Positions 1 through 12,899 of a stretch of DNA of 64,000 nt are shown here, piece by piece. The DNA comes from Rhyacichthys aspro (taxonomy: Eukaryota > Chordata > Actinopteri > Gobiiformes > Rhyacichthyidae). Position 1 is the first letter of the stretch. Each line of letters begins with the position of its first letter. Location: positions 23,126,097 to 23,190,096 of the forward strand of contig CM072151.1 in NCBI GenBank assembly GCA_036850595.1. The letters run 5' to 3'. Both the position numbers and the translations under genes were made by a program. The notes beneath the pieces are model-generated. The model was not told where the DNA came from. It saw only the letters and a program-made list of their open reading frames with translations, and did not search any database.

Positions 1-332
1 AGCAGCTCTGTTACACATGTTCTGGACTTTGTATTGTATATTTAACACCTGTAAAAAACATTTGTCCTGTCCATTTATTGCTATTTGTAGGATAATTTCT
101 AGAAATGGCGGTTTGACTGAAGCCAAATGATGCTTTCTGTACTCTTCTGGCTCGGATAATGATTTTATTAAAATAGAAAGGGGCATTTCCGCCTCTGTAT
201 GGACACACACTAGGTGAAATAGGTCATGCACTATGTGCTAGAAAAAATCTGACATACAGTAAAGGACTCAATTCAGAAATTTTACTTTACATTGGAAGCA
301 ATAACTTTAACATAACTGCTCTGTTCCTACAG
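1..332 (+). other. ARHGAP39 intron, no other feature seen
   Basis: AT-rich sequence ending in a polypyrimidine tract and acceptor AG at 331-332. The short minus-strand ORF at 11-208 has no recognisable content. Confidence 0.7.
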
Positions 333-740
333 GTTGGAGTGGGTGGAGATTATTGAGCCTCGAACTCGGGAGCGCATGTATGCTAACCTGCTGACGGGTG
401 AGTGTGTATGGGACCCTCCGCAAGGGGTCCCCATCAAACGCACAGGAGACAACCAGTGGTGGGAGCTGTTTGACCCCAACACCTCTCGATTCTACTACTA
501 CAATGCCTCCACCCAGCGCACCGTATGGCACCGGCCCCAAGGCTGTGACATCATACCACTGGCAAAGCTGCAAACCCTCAAGCAGCATACAGACTCCACC
601 AACCCACCTCTTGCAGGAGACAGGCCCTCAGCTGACAACAGCCCGGGACGCAACAGTGGGGTCAGCCGAGAGGGGAGCACTTCCTCCTCTCTGGACCAAG
701 AGCAGTCTGATAAGCAGTCCTCCAGAGATGAGCCAGACAG
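333..740 (+). CDS. arhgap39: ARHGAP39 exon encoding the two WW domains
   Basis: Internal exon between an acceptor (ctgttcctacag) and a donor (cag|gtggga). It enters with the last base of an Arg codon and leaves with two bases (AG) of another. The product has two tandem WW modules, at about residues 2-31 (EWVEI...VWDPP) and 37-68 (WWELFDPNTSRFYYYN...VWHRP), then a Ser-rich linker. Together with the downstream MyTH4 and RhoGAP exons this order identifies ARHGAP39/Vilse, a Rho-family GTPase-activating protein of Robo and synaptic signalling whose WW domains bind proline-rich partners. Start-codon exon or exons lie left of the window. Codon use is GC-rich compared with the AT-rich intron. The reading frame past 740 to a stop at 795 is intron read-through. 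Confidence 0.95.
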
Positions 741-997
741 GTGGGAGCCACTCACTCATACTGTGTTTGTCCATAAAGAAAAGGTTAAAAGTTAGCCAAT
801 CTAACACAAGGGTTCACAAACCTTTTGGGCCCAGGGACCCCTCACAGGAAAGGACCCCCTTATAATCCTCACTTTAAAAAATGTTTATGACATTTGCACT
901 CATAGATACTAATTGAAAAATAACTTGAATTTAAATACGTTAAATGTGAACCCTTTTAAACACTTGGTCATTTTATTAACACTTTACATTTCAGTCC

Positions 998-1957
998 TTA
1001 AAGGTCCCATATTATGCGAAATCGACTTTTCTGAGCTTTAAACCATGTTATAATGTTGTTTCTACCTCAAAAACATACCCAAAGTTGTGTTTTGTTTCAT
1101 TCGCGCATGTTTACGTAATTTATTTAGTTTGAGCTACAGTCCTTTCAACGAGCTGTTTCACGCAGTGACATCAATATGTGAAATAAACCACTCCTCTCCA
1201 GGAAGTGCTCCTCCACACTCCTCCTGCCCCTCTCTCCTGCACTGTCAACAAGTGCCGTGCTCTGCAGCTCAGACGCACAAAGAAGCATCGCTGCTACTGT
1301 GTTAGCTTACTTACAGTCAGCAACATGTATTACTAACAAGTATTACTGCATAGCTCTACATATTGCTAGGCTACTTTATTACAGTTCTTTCAATACACTG
1401 CACACCAGCTACCTTAGGAGTCTCCAGGCAGCATACATTCTCAACTTCAGTAGGCATTGTACGGTCATTTCCACATGTGCACCGATAAACAGAAGCTGTT
1501 AACACGCGCTATGCTACGGGCTACACCATAGAAACATACACAATAAATAGTTTCTCATTTACCAAGCAGAAACGTCTTGTAGAAGCCTTCGAGGTCTTTG
1601 TGTTTGCTCATGTTCTTCGAACTCAGAATCAGACTCTGGGTTGAAGTTATACGGCTCATTTACTCTCAAAGCTATATGAAAAAGTTATTACTACGATGTA
1701 CCGTGTTTACTTCAGTCTGTTTCCAGCGTAGCTCGCGTAGCTATAGCGTGACGTCATGAGCCACCACAGGAGAGCTGAGCCTTAAAGTGACAGCGCCAAA
1801 TCAGACCGTTCACTTTGGACTCATGATGAGAGCTCATCCAAACCGCTTGTATAAGATAAATATTGTGTGTTTCATGTTGCAAAACGTGATATGGTAACCT
1901 AAATGTATCCAAAATGCACTGTATAATGTTCAAAATAGTATAATATAGGACCTTTAA
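998..1957. mobile_element. TTAA-flanked MITE, copy 1 (952 bp)
   Basis: The element body is 1002-1953, bounded by TTAA at 998-1001 and 1954-1957. The ends are imperfect inverted repeats of about 17 bp (AGGTCCCATATTAT on the left, its near complement on the right). A near-identical 952-bp copy lies at 17955-18906. The TTAA target and short inverted ends fit a non-autonomous piggyBac- or Kolobok-type DNA transposon; the superfamily is inference. No transposase ORF is present. Confidence 0.85.
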
Positions 1958-2111
1958 CCTCATGTAAGTGGGCGTTATTGGCTCAAAATGTTTGTTTTAA
2001 TGGCATAGTGGTTCCCATCATAGATATTATATACGTAGACGTTGCATTGGCTGTTGGAGCGTACGTCAGCGTCACCACCGTATTTGATAGGAAAAATCGA
2101 TTCACCTAACT

Positions 2112-2706
2112 ATTCAATTCAGTTTTATTTGTATAGCCCAGTATCACAATTGCCTCAAAGGGCTTCACAAAACAGACAGTACATATGCAAACTATTTGAG
2201 CAGGACAACTTCCCCTGTCCTGGAAAAAAAAGAGAAACCTCAGGGAGAACCACAGAAGGAGGGATCCACTCCCAGGACGGACAGTCAATGACAAATAGTC
2301 CTTAATATGTACAGGTGAATGAATAATTTATATGAATATAGTCTAGGATAATATCATCAGGAACAGTTCATCTGAGTAAAAGGAACTGGGGTCAGGAGGT
2401 GTCCGTGCATTGGGACAGGATCACAGATGGGCCACAGCTAAGGTCCAGTCATCACTGGGACGTCTAACAGCAGACGGACATCTCCAACAGTATCCATCCC
2501 CCAGCGGAGAGTGGGACAGAGGGACAACTTGTGAATAGCAAAGAACTGTGATATGAAATGTAATAAGAGTGAGGACGGAGCCAGAGGATAGATGCTCAGT
2601 GTGTCATACTTCCACCAGCGTCTGGGCCTAGAGCAGCTTATCTCATCTAATGTGTATGTCCTGACCATAAGCCCTTTCAAAAAAGGAAAGTCTTGAAAGT
2701 CTGTTA
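2112..2706 (+). repeat. Fish interspersed repeat, longer copy
   Basis: Starts with the common fish repeat head TTCAATTCAGTTTTATTTGT. Its second half (about 2446-2700) is similar to 28366-28655, including the GTGTCATACT and TCTGGGCCTAGAGCAGCTTA motifs. No ORF or terminal repeats are evident, so the class (SINE-like or DNA) is not settled. Confidence 0.6.
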
Positions 2707-4690
2707 GACAGATACTAGATTTAAACCAGCAGAGAGCTGATCCTCTAATGCCAGTGAGCCCATTCACATGACCAGAATAATCCGATAACTGTGAGTAATC
2801 AGATAATTGTAAAATCAAAAAATATACTGAGAGTGCTCTATATCAGAAAAAGTAGATTTTTTCACCATTTGCCAAATGACGTAATCAGGAAGGAAATGCC
2901 TCAGGGCAGATATTTAAAGCCCTAAGCCTCAAATGAAGTTGAGAAATGAGAACATGCATGTTTTATACTTTTTTTTTGATCAGGATAAAAAGTGATTTGA
3001 ATGGTTTCCAATGCACACATTTATGTGTCGAAGGTGTAATAGTGTATTTCACATTGAGCAAAAAATAATAATGCATATAAATAAATGTTACTGCTAATCT
3101 TTCACATATACCAAGCTGCAATAATCAAACAATAATTAATCCAGTTTGCATGGTGTATTGAAAATAAAACATTTTTTGTGTATTTTAGACCAAAAATAGA
3201 GCTGCATCATGACAAACGCGTGGCAATTTAAGGGTTAAATTTTTTAAAAATGCATTAATATTTGATATGTATGATGAGGACTGATGTTGGTTTGAAAAAG
3301 ATTTTTTTTTAAAAAGTTTACAATTTAAAAATTTTTATGGGTTGATTTTTGATGCGCACATTTATGTGCTGAAGGTGTTTGGTTATTTTAAAGGAGCATC
3401 TAAGGGTTAATCATAAAATTATCATTATCAATATTATTAAATACTGATGTGTGAAGATAGTGCCTGATCACATGTTAATGTTAATGATTCCTCGCCAGGG
3501 CCCCTTTAATGTACCTGTAGACCCTGGGTCTAATAGCTTCTGGAGACACTAATGATAACAGCATAAACACACATTTCGTCTGTCTGTGGCTTCTAAACAA
3601 AGCCTGAACCAAGGAATAAGAATTTACCCTCAGCAACATTTACCAGGAATATAATACAAATGTTACAGTTAACAACCACAGATTCAGTACGTTACAGCTG
3701 TCATTCATTGCACAAAATATTTGCCATCGTTTCCTGTTACATTTAGATTTAAAAGCCTTACAAGTAGAAGAAAATCCCTATACTATACCTGTAATATTTT
3801 TGTTAATGATTATATTTATTTCTTGGAACACTGATGAATTAAATTTAATTAATGAAACACAAATGAAATACAAATTATTATACTATTAAAAAAAAAAAAA
3901 AAAGCCCTACCATACCCTCTTAGACAGATTGTGGCTACGACACTTCCACTTGCCAAATTCAGGATGATATTAAGACCAAATAACACAGTGCTGTCTTTAC
4001 AGGTGAATGAGCTGCTTGTGTCTCTTCTGTGAGCTACAGCTTTCTCTGTTGTCCCTACCCTGACAGAACACATGTAGTTTTATAACCAATGTGAAACAGT
4101 GATTGTTATTATATATATATTGAATGGACACACAAGTTATTTAGCCATGTTGTTGCTGCCACTAATTTGCAAAGAGTCTTACACAACGGTTCCAAATCCT
4201 TCTTTGCAGTCCTTTATTCTGGTTGGAACCTGACAACACTTTTATTTTTCTAATGTTTGTATCCAGCCTGGTTTGAAGCATTATTTTTTGTATCATACAG
4301 AAATCATATCAATGTGTCGAAACAACCTGTCTTAATGTACCATGTGGATAAATCTGTCCACTCCTATTTCCAATACCAAGCCAATAAAAGCAGAGGCCTG
4401 AGCAGAGAAGCTGTACAAAAAGTCTTTTCCCATCTCTGTAAACTGCTGGTTCATGAGGATTGTGGCATTGATTAAAAAAAAACAACAAAAATAAATATAA
4501 TTTTTAGATTGAGCTCCATGGTAACTAGTGCTATTTTTAGAGGGGGCTTGCGGGTGACTCACATTATCACTGCAGGCGACCATACCGTGTTGGCTACCTC
4601 TGGTCCACAGTAACATCCTAGCTGGAGACTTCTGGTAATGACGGCCACGTGATATATTCAAGAAAGCATACACAAGAAAAAACAAATGCA
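2707..4690. other. Intron sequence with a weak internal repeat
   Basis: AT-rich. The motif CACATTTATGTG followed by a GAAGGTGT-like sequence occurs near 3017-3040 and 3356-3380, and AAGGGTTAA occurs near 3231 and 3410, suggesting an old unidentified repeat. No coding signal is visible. Confidence 0.4.
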
Positions 4691-4699
4691 AAGCTCATG

Positions 4700-7600
4700 G
4701 GGTTGAAGCCAGCCTTGAAGACATGACATGATCCAGAAATGGTGACCAGATCTTAGAAAATTTAGAGTCAATTTTGTTATAGTGTTATAGTCAATATAGT
4801 GCAACAATTTAAATTTTCTCTAGTTTCATGAATGAAAGGGCTTTAACCCAATGAGAGTGCCCCAGGATTACATGTCTGACCAGTAGAATAATATAAGCAA
4901 TGAGTTCAGCAGAACTAGATCCGAACCAGTTTACTTTTTGACCAGTGGACTCTGTGCACTACTTTGAAACTGGAGGACACCATGACAATTTTTATTAGGA
5001 CTGCCAAAAATTGTTGTCAATCTCTAAGTTAAGGTCTTCAGACCAGATGACACAAAGACTTTAGGATGTTAAACCTGAAAATAAAGTGTTGTATAGTTTG
5101 GTTGCACCTTTTAGAGAGGGACTGATGGCAAGAATTATATTGAAAAGAGTGGTATCTGGGATTACAGGAAAACCAGGGAAATGGGAATAAAGTCTTGGGC
5201 TTGCAAATATCTAACAAAATAGGTATTAGGTTAAAATTACAGGATAACTGAGCAAATTATGCTATTGCACTATCAATGTAAAGGTCTTTTGCAAATACAA
5301 GTCCATGTTCATGTCAAACGGAAAATACCCCATCAGTGAGTGAGGGAAGAAATAATGGGTGAGAGTGCAGCAGGGATAGGAGTAATATTCCATGAATCCC
5401 AAAGTGTTGTTTGACTTGAGATCAGATTTTAAGACACAGAGAGGCACATGAAGGACAATAAAAAGGAAGAGCTTCATGAGTCCTTAGGCGGATCAGAGGT
5501 AGTGTGGCACCAAAATAACATCCCAGCCCTGTAGTAGAATAATAAGTTTGGCAGGGCTAGACCTCCCATCACATGTTGCTTAACAAAATGCTTTTTTGCA
5601 TTCTGGTTGTTTTTTTATTCCATAAGAAGTGAGAGAGGGAACAATCAAGACTCGAAAAAACGTTTTGGGATAAAGAATGGCACTGAAAAAGATACAGAAA
5701 TTTAGGCAGCACATTCATTTTGATACAGTTAATCCTACCTTCCAAGGATTCAGGTAACTGGGACCTGCACTGTAGATGTTGAGCCAGCTGATCGAGCAGG
5801 GGCGTAAAACTTTCTTTTAAAACAGGTTTAAGTGATTTTTAGTTACACAGTCAGCCCGATATTTTAACCTGTGCAAGTCTTAAATGGACAATTAGAGAGA
5901 GGAAAAGCTGTGGCCAAAGTGTTAATGGGAAACAGTTCACTTTTATTTAGGTTCAGTTTATAACTTGATATTTGTCCAAACTCTTTCGACAAAGCAAGCA
6001 CTGGGGGCATACAGATATATTGTTCAGAGACAAAAAGCACTAAGTCATTAGCGTACAAGGATACTATGTTCTGAGCCACTCCTTGAAATGCCAGTTATGT
6101 GGCTGTACCTGAGGGGGAACTTTAGCGAACAAAAGAGGGTAAAGAGGGTAGCCCTGCCGGGTTGCATGTTCTAGTGAGAAATATTCAGAGAAGACTGAAA
6201 AGATTTGTGAGTTAAGAAAGAAGCATATAATAATGTAATACATTATACATATAATACATTTGCAGCCAAAATCAAAACATTTTAAAGTGTAGAACAAATA
6301 AAGCCACTCCCCCCGATCAAAATCCTTTTCAACATTCATGAAAATCACCATTTCAGAGGTGAAGATGAATATAATATATTCAGTAGTCTAACAATATGGT
6401 AAGAGTGCCTAGTCTTAATAAAGCCTTTTTGGTGATGACAGACTCCAGGCACCTTGCCAGCATTTTAGCCAGAACCTTCACATCTGGACAGAGCAAAGAA
6501 ATAATTACTACAAAGGCATGTGTCTTTTTCTTTCTTTATTATAAAGGAAATAGTGGCTTGGTGCAATGTGAGTGGGAGGATGCCAGATTGGAATGATTCA
6601 TTAAGCATATCAACCATTAGCCTGGCCAGCCAGACTGCTTTCTCATTGTATTACATACAGAGAAAGTCAGTCTGGGATCGCTGGGTTTAAACAGGATTTC
6701 AAGGCGGGACCATGGGCAGAACTAACGCTCGCTGAGTGAACCAATCAGAGAAGCCACGGATGTGACATAACGAAAGCGAAACTGATTCTAGTTGTCAACA
6801 AACCACAGCGTACACCAGCATGGCTAGAGAGAGAAGATGCTTCAGTGATGGTGAATGACTTCTGTTGTTTTTGTCAGAAAAATCTGAGGACACAGGGTGT
6901 AATATGGAGTTCAGTGCTTATTTCGATTGTAGTAAGCTACCTAAACCTGCTACTGTTTTCTTGCGCGCAATATGATGCAAAACAAAATCCCGCCTCCCTC
7001 GCTACGATTGGTTGGTAAGAAAGAGCCGAAATCGGGGGCAGATTGGGTGATCCCAGACTGACTTTCTCTGTATGTAATACAATGAGAAATCCGTCTGGCT
7101 GGCCAGGCTAATCAACCATAAGGGGGACTATTTGTTCGCAAAAACCTTAAAAAAAATAGATGGAAAACTGTCAAGTCCAGGGCATTTTACACTCTGCATT
7201 GACCCAATACCACTTTTAACATCAGCAGGAGTAAAGGGCTTATCTAACTGAGAAGATGTCTCTGGGTCAATTGAAGGATCTCTCTGAAAAAGTTTTTTAA
7301 TCATAGCAAGTCTCATCAGGCAGGCATTTGAAGTTATATAGAGAGGAGTAAAACTCCTTGAACTGATCATTGATGCTTCGTGGATTAATACACTTTTTTT
7401 TTTTAAGTTTATTTCAGTAATATCCTGAGCTGAGGCTGCCTGCCAAGTATGGTGTGCATTTTACTCTGCTTATCGCACATAGTAAAAACTATGATGGGAT
7501 TTTATAAATGATTCTGCTGCTGAATCAGAGGCCAGGGTGTCAAATTCAGCCTTTTTTGTGAGCAGTTCTTTGACTAGATCTTTGTTAGGGTAATCTGTAC

Positions 7601-8430
7601 ACTTTATTTGCAGTTCAGAAATAGTTCTGGACAAAGTATCTAATTTCTGAGTAGAAGCCTTTCTTTGGGAAGCAGAATATGCTATAATCTCACCCCAAAG
7701 GAAAGCTTTACAAAACTCCCAAGTTGTTGGTGACACATCTGCATAACATAAGTAGAAATGAAAAGATCAATGCACTTGTTAATTGTTGTAATAAAATCAA
7801 AGTTATTGAACATTAATGTTATAAAGTGCCATGGGGAGCGTGATAGTGATCGGCCCAGCAAAGAAATATACAGAGTGACAGGTGGATGGTCTAATATTAC
7901 TATGGGGCTGTAGGAACATGAACTAACTGAAGAGAGCAATTTGTTATCAATATGATAAAAGTAAGTAGGCAAAAAAGGTTCCGTGCACCGAGACCAAAAT
8001 AAGAACAGTTTGGCCCAGCAATTAAAAAAGCGCCAAACATCTGAGATTGTGTATTGCTGCATAAACAGATGAATAGCTTTAGATGACTTGGCTAAAGTAA
8101 AACGGCTTAGTTGAGGAGCAGTTAAGTAAAGGATCAAGAAAACAGTTGAAACCCCCTTCTAGAATGAGCTGGCTATAGTTCAGATCAGCAACTGAGAAGA
8201 AGAAATTTAAAAAAAAGTTGGGGCCATAGACATATGCCAATGCCAGTTTGTTACCACTGATTCTACATATAACAATAATATAGCTTTCATTTGGGTCTGA
8301 TATCACCTTAGTAACAGAGAGTGGAACCGATTTGTGAACGAGAACAGCAACACCCCGGGCCTTGTCATTAAAATGAAGAATGATAGTGTTGCCCCACCCT
8401 TCAGGGGCCTCAAGATGATCTGACACTTTT
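4700..8430 (-). pseudogene. L1/Tx1-type LINE relic (EN and RT), antisense
   Basis: Read on the minus strand in broken frames: an endonuclease with KARGVAVLVHK, LALAYVYGPN and a GGFNCFLDP version of the GDFN motif (about 8426-8110); a linker (7736-7470); the start of reverse transcriptase (7370-7128); EKDFDR...TRQGYPLYPLLFA (6351-6090); and a catalytic box decayed to YAND at 6044-6055 in place of the usual YADD. A GLALPNL-like C-terminal block lies near 5590-5500. Stops and frameshifts throughout show it is dead. It is interrupted by the MITE at 6618-7110. The right boundary is clearer than the left. Confidence 0.75.
6609..7119. mobile_element. MITE with 9-bp TSD, copy 1 (493 bp)
   Basis: Element 6618-7110 flanked by a perfect 9-bp duplication ATCAACCAT (6609-6617 and 7111-7119). 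Terminal inverted repeats of about 60 bp begin TAGCCTGGCCAGCCAGAC. It is inserted in the antisense L1-like LINE. A 9-bp duplication and long inverted ends point to a Mutator-like (MULE) element (inference). An internal block about 6820-6960 reads as the possible first exon of a transposase (see findings). Confidence 0.9.
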
Positions 8431-10229
8431 AAATGAGTTTCCTGTAAAAAGGAAATTCTAGTCTTAATGCATAAGATGATTAATTATTGTGTTTTGTTTT
8501 ACGGGGGAGTTCAGCTCTTTCACATTTTAACTGACAAATCTTAATGCAAAACTTTATGCTGGTGTGGTATCAGAACTAAGCATCAAATATTTGGTGGCCG
8601 AAGTACCTAAATGTGGCAGACCCAATGGTATAGACCAAAACTGACCAAATTACCAAATGAACAATTTGCTCCCTCAAACACAAACTTAGTTGTTGCAAAA
8701 GACAGCAATCCACGCTCTGATATGCTGATCAGAATAGCTTGACACTTCCTTATTCCAAACAACCGGCAACTGCATTAAGACAAAAGCGTTAGCAACCAAC
8801 TCAAATCCTTTTTGAACCTCAGATTAAATCAAAACTTAGCATAGATGCTTGATAATAGAGAACATAGTAAGGACACAATGTAGTTAAATTTACAGCTCAG
8901 CTCATTGACTGAAATAAATTAAATATTCCTTTGGCTTTTAACAGGCTATAAAACCACAAAGTGTGAGAGGAAAGGAGAGAGTAGTTACTAGGCTTGCTGT
9001 AAAAGATGATGTTGGTGATGATACCGGTGTTAAGTCACAACACCGGTTACAACACTTGCCTACTGTGGTCTTCCACTGTCTATTTGATTTTTTTTTTTTA
9101 ATATTCGTTTTTAAGTAAAATTTAAAAAAAAAAATGTTTTGAAGACAGCAGACATTATAATTAAAAACTAAAACCATCTGCACAATGCAGCATGCCAAGC
9201 AACAGTCACATCAGAGATCAGCAACAGGAGCCAGATTTATCATGTGTTGTTTATTCAAGAAAGTGAAAGTAAAATGTGCACGGGCATTTATAGGCTATTT
9301 AAAAGTGAAGGAAAGCAAGGAAAAGAGGGAAACTCCAACAAACATCCACTACCAGTATTACTGGTGTTGTGACATGATGACAACAAAGAACCAGTGAGGA
9401 CAAGGTTTTGCACCGGGTGGAGGTTTGGGAGCAAGAGTCCAGTGGGTTTGGTCTAGCAAATGCTTCTCAGAATGTTTTCCCTTCACTTTGGACATTGCAG
9501 AGTAAACCAAGATGACAGTATAGAGCACAATAAGCTTAGTACCCACAGGTTGAACAAAAAGGCGAGGTCCAAATAGGCACAGAAGTACGAATGCGGGCTA
9601 ACCACGCATCTACTCTTCCCACCACATAACTAGGGGAACAGATTGATCAGGCATGAGAGGAGCTGCATGAGTTAGGAATTCATCATGGAGTAATAAACCC
9701 GTCGAAACGTCTGATGACTGACAAGGACAAGACTCATGCTTTTAAAACAGCCGAGGCACAGGCATTCATAATGAAGATCCAGAAGAATATAGACGGGATG
9801 TGATATTAACTAAAATAGTTACTTTTACACAATAACACACCTTTTTTCCTGAAGCGATGCAGTGTCTGGTCCTGTTTTCATCCTGTGCTCCATCGTACTT
9901 CATCCGCTGCTGACCACCACCGTCCTCTCATCCATGGCTCTTCGCAACACATCACTTCAGCTACGCCGGCTAACCCACTGCACCCCTCCTGCCTTGGAAG
10001 TAATCGCAAATATAAAACATTCTGGATTACTACAACAGCACCGCTACATACCCACCCTAATTTATGTATAACTTCTTTTCAAACAACAGCATGCCAACAC
10101 TACTAGACTGACAACAACTCCACTTCTGTGTCATGTCTCCACAACCCACGTCATGAGAGCACCCATCATGTGAACACCTTTACTCTCCACTCAGTACCCA
10201 CTTCCTCTCCAACTCCTTCAAAAACAAAA
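8431..10229. other. Intron sequence, nothing firmly identified
   Basis: Contains homopolymer runs near 9090-9135 and a short palindrome ACCGGTGTT...AACACCGGT near 9024-9048. Short ORFs on both strands have no recognisable domain. Part could be the 5' region of the antisense L1-like element or of the LINE that follows. Confidence 0.4.
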
Positions 10230-10610
10230 TCCCCTCAAGCTCGTGCTACTTTACACAAGATCTCTTACCAATAAAAGACTCATTCTAAAGGAATGTATTA
10301 TGGACTCACAAATGGAATTTACTCTGCCTTACTGAAACCTGGCGAAAACCACTGCCAACCGTGTAACACACTACAATAACACACTCTCCTCCTCGCTCCC
10401 ATTTCATTTACCCGCTTAACCCCATGGTTCCTACAGAACAGCAGAAGCCTGTACAGCATTCGGCTCTGGTATCACACACTCTTGCTTTTCCAACCCCACT
10501 CTATTCTCCACGATCAACAAACTACTGAAACAAATAGACAGTATATCTCACTCATTCACCACAGACAAATGCAATGACTTTCTTCACCCCTTAAAATTCC
10601 CTAAAAAGTA
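10230..10610 (+). pseudogene. LINE fragment (endonuclease to RT linker)
   Basis: In broken plus-strand frames: RSLTNKRLILKE and a decayed LTETW block near 10255-10345, typical of the apurinic endonuclease start of CR1/L2-type fish LINEs, then LFSTINKLLKQID...DKCNDFLHPLKF near 10500-10600, the segment between EN and RT. It stops where the BEL/Pao element begins; a matching LINE C-terminus appears at 15630-16050, so the BEL element may sit inside this LINE. Confidence 0.6.
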
Positions 10611-10724
10611 ACAGCTTTCTAGCGGGCAAAATAACGCAGTTCAAGCTGGCAGACGAAAACAACACCATCCCATGCAGCAAGCAGACAACCATCAGAGTAT
10701 TGAGGAACGCCGCCAAACCGTGCC

Positions 10725-11567
10725 ATGGCTGAGAAAGCACCATCATTTAAAACACGATCCTACGCTTCAGCACAATCAGCTTTGTCAACTGGATCTGCTG
10801 CAGCAAAGGCCAGAGCAAAGGCAGAAGCTGCAAAGGTACGCCTTGCATATGCTGATGCGGAAATTAGCCTAAAAATAGAAAAGGCTAAGTTGGAAGCGTC
10901 CATGGAAATGCTTAATTACCAAAGAGAGACAGCTGTGGCTATTGCTGAAGCAGAAGCACTTGAAGCTGCTTGTGATTTGGAAAGTGAAAAACGCAGTTGC
11001 AGCTTGAGGTTAGACTCTCTGCCTTTGGAAGCCACAGAACGCACCAAACAATATGCTGTTGATCAAGCCAAAGCTATGGAGACAGGACTCCACCTGTGTG
11101 ATGAAGGAGCATCTGTGAAAACAGAGCTAGGTCCCAGTTACAGCATTGCAACTGCAGCTTTAAAACACAAAGCCAGGCCTTTCACCCCAGATCCAGCCAA
11201 CACTGTTTTGCCATCACTTTTTACCCCACAGCAATTTCTTATGTACAAAGATGGATCTTTTCACAAGCCACTTGGGGTTAGGTTTCTGGATGACAATGCT
11301 ACGACAGTGCACCCCACTCGGTATTCTAAATCACCAAACACAGACTGTGACAACCCAAACATGAATGACTTTGTAAGATACCTTGCACGTCGTGAGCTCA
11401 TGGCTACACTTACAAGACTGAGTGATCTGTTAATGGAACTACATTCTGCTAAAAAGGAAGGAGACTTGCCTGGCCTTGCCTTCCTTGACACGGCAAGAGG
11501 AGTTAATTGTACAAAAACTCCCCTTTCATCTGCAGAAAAGGTGGGTATCAGTGGGTGCAGCCTATAA
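10725..11567 (+). pseudogene. BEL/Pao gag-like ORF
   Basis: ATG at 10725 in a good context (gccATGG), 280 codons. The N-terminus is rich in Ala, Lys and Glu with the family pattern AKARAKAEAAKVRLAYAD followed by predicted coiled coil; the C-terminal half carries a FVRYLARRELMATLTRLSD block. Gag continues in the +2 frame (about 11507-11890), ending in CPIHRKPHPLRKC, and then in CFKCCSSSSHTAKNC (11900-11970), the zinc-knuckle region, so at least two frameshifts separate the parts. Confidence 0.75.
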
Positions 11568-11899
11568 GCGACAAAAAACAGGTGTCCTATCCTTCAGTTT
11601 CCTGTTTTGTGGACTTTGTAAGTCAGGAGGCTAGCGTCAGTAATGATCCAAGCTTCAGTTTCACCTCCTACACTGACATGGCTTCTAGAGCAAAAACATT
11701 TTGGACAAATAAACAGCCGGAAGTTTCTGTACACAAATCAGAGGTGTTTCTAGGAGGAGCCACAGACACTGGCCAGTCTCAAACTAAATCTGATGACTGT
11801 GATAAACTGTGCCCTATTCATAGGAAACCACATCCATTGCGTAAGTGTCGTGCAGAGAAAAGTCCATTGAAGACCATAAGAAGTTCCTAAAAGAGAACA

Positions 11900-12475
11900 A
11901 TGTGTGCTTTAAATGCTGTTCTTCATCATCACATACAGCTAAAAATTGTAAAACCAAAGTTCAATGTCCAGAACGCAAAAGTGAAAGACACCGCACTGCA
12001 CCCTGGACCCGCACCCTGGACCGTAAAGGTGGATCCTCCTCCAGAGCACGGCGGGGAGGAGGAAACTGAACCTCACCCTCATGTCACCAACAAATGCACA
12101 GATGTCTGTGGCAGAGACCAGACAGACCGATCCTGCTCTAAAATATACCTTGTTAAAGTGTATCCAGCGAGCCAAAGACACAGAGCAATAAAGATGTATG
12201 CCATTTTAGACGAACAGAGCAACCGGTCGCTTGTTCGTTCACAGTTCTTTGACCTGTTTGGTGACCAAAGCCCAAGTGCTTCTTACACGTTGAAAACATG
12301 TGCTGGAGTAAAGGGAACAGCAGGAAGGAGAGCTAATGGATATGAGGTGGAATCTCTGGATGGAACTGTTTTTATTTTGTTGCCTAGTCTCATAGAAGGT
12401 AATGACATTCCTGACAGCAGAGATGAAATCCCAACCCCAAACGTAGCTCTTTATCATCCACACCTAAAATCATGA
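11900..12475 (+). pseudogene. BEL/Pao aspartic protease region
   Basis: The frame 11900-12475 contains MYAILDEQSNRSLVRSQFF near 12195-12250, the BEL/Pao form of the aspartic protease active site, in which the usual DTG is replaced by a D-x-x-SN motif. It is followed at 12524-12721 by the conserved LGRDII / LDLGWVIVG block that leads into RT. Confidence 0.7.
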
Positions 12476-12899
12476 GCACACCAAATCCCAGTCATTGACC
12501 CTGAAGCGGAGATCCTTCTACTCTTGGGTCGGGACATTATAAGAGTTTATAAAGTCCATAAGTGGGTGAACGGTCCAAACAACCTACCTTATGCACATAA
12601 GTTAGATTTGGGGTGGGTCATTGTAGGTTTGTCTAGGGAATGTTCACAAACCACCCACAGTCTCCTTTTACGCAAACACTACAGTGCAAGGCTGACCCAC
12701 TACCTTTCAACCATGCCCTAATGTGTTTCAAGTCAAGGAAAAATATAGTGTCATCCAGGGCACCAATCATGCTCCACATTTTCAGAAAGAAAACACCTGT
12801 GATCCTGACCACCTCGGATGCACAGTGTTCAATAGGACCAAGAAAGACAACCAGGTGGCACATTCAATTCAGGATGCACAGTACATGAAAATAATGTAT

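Noticed and set aside
398..865. 155-codon ORF overlapping the WW exon in another frame, and the antisense ORFs there
   Set aside because: They are shadows of the GC-rich ARHGAP39 exon and cross the splice donor at 740.
9024..9048. ACCGGTGTT palindrome as a regulatory site
   Set aside because: A single short inverted repeat with no associated gene; chance or repeat remnant is more likely.
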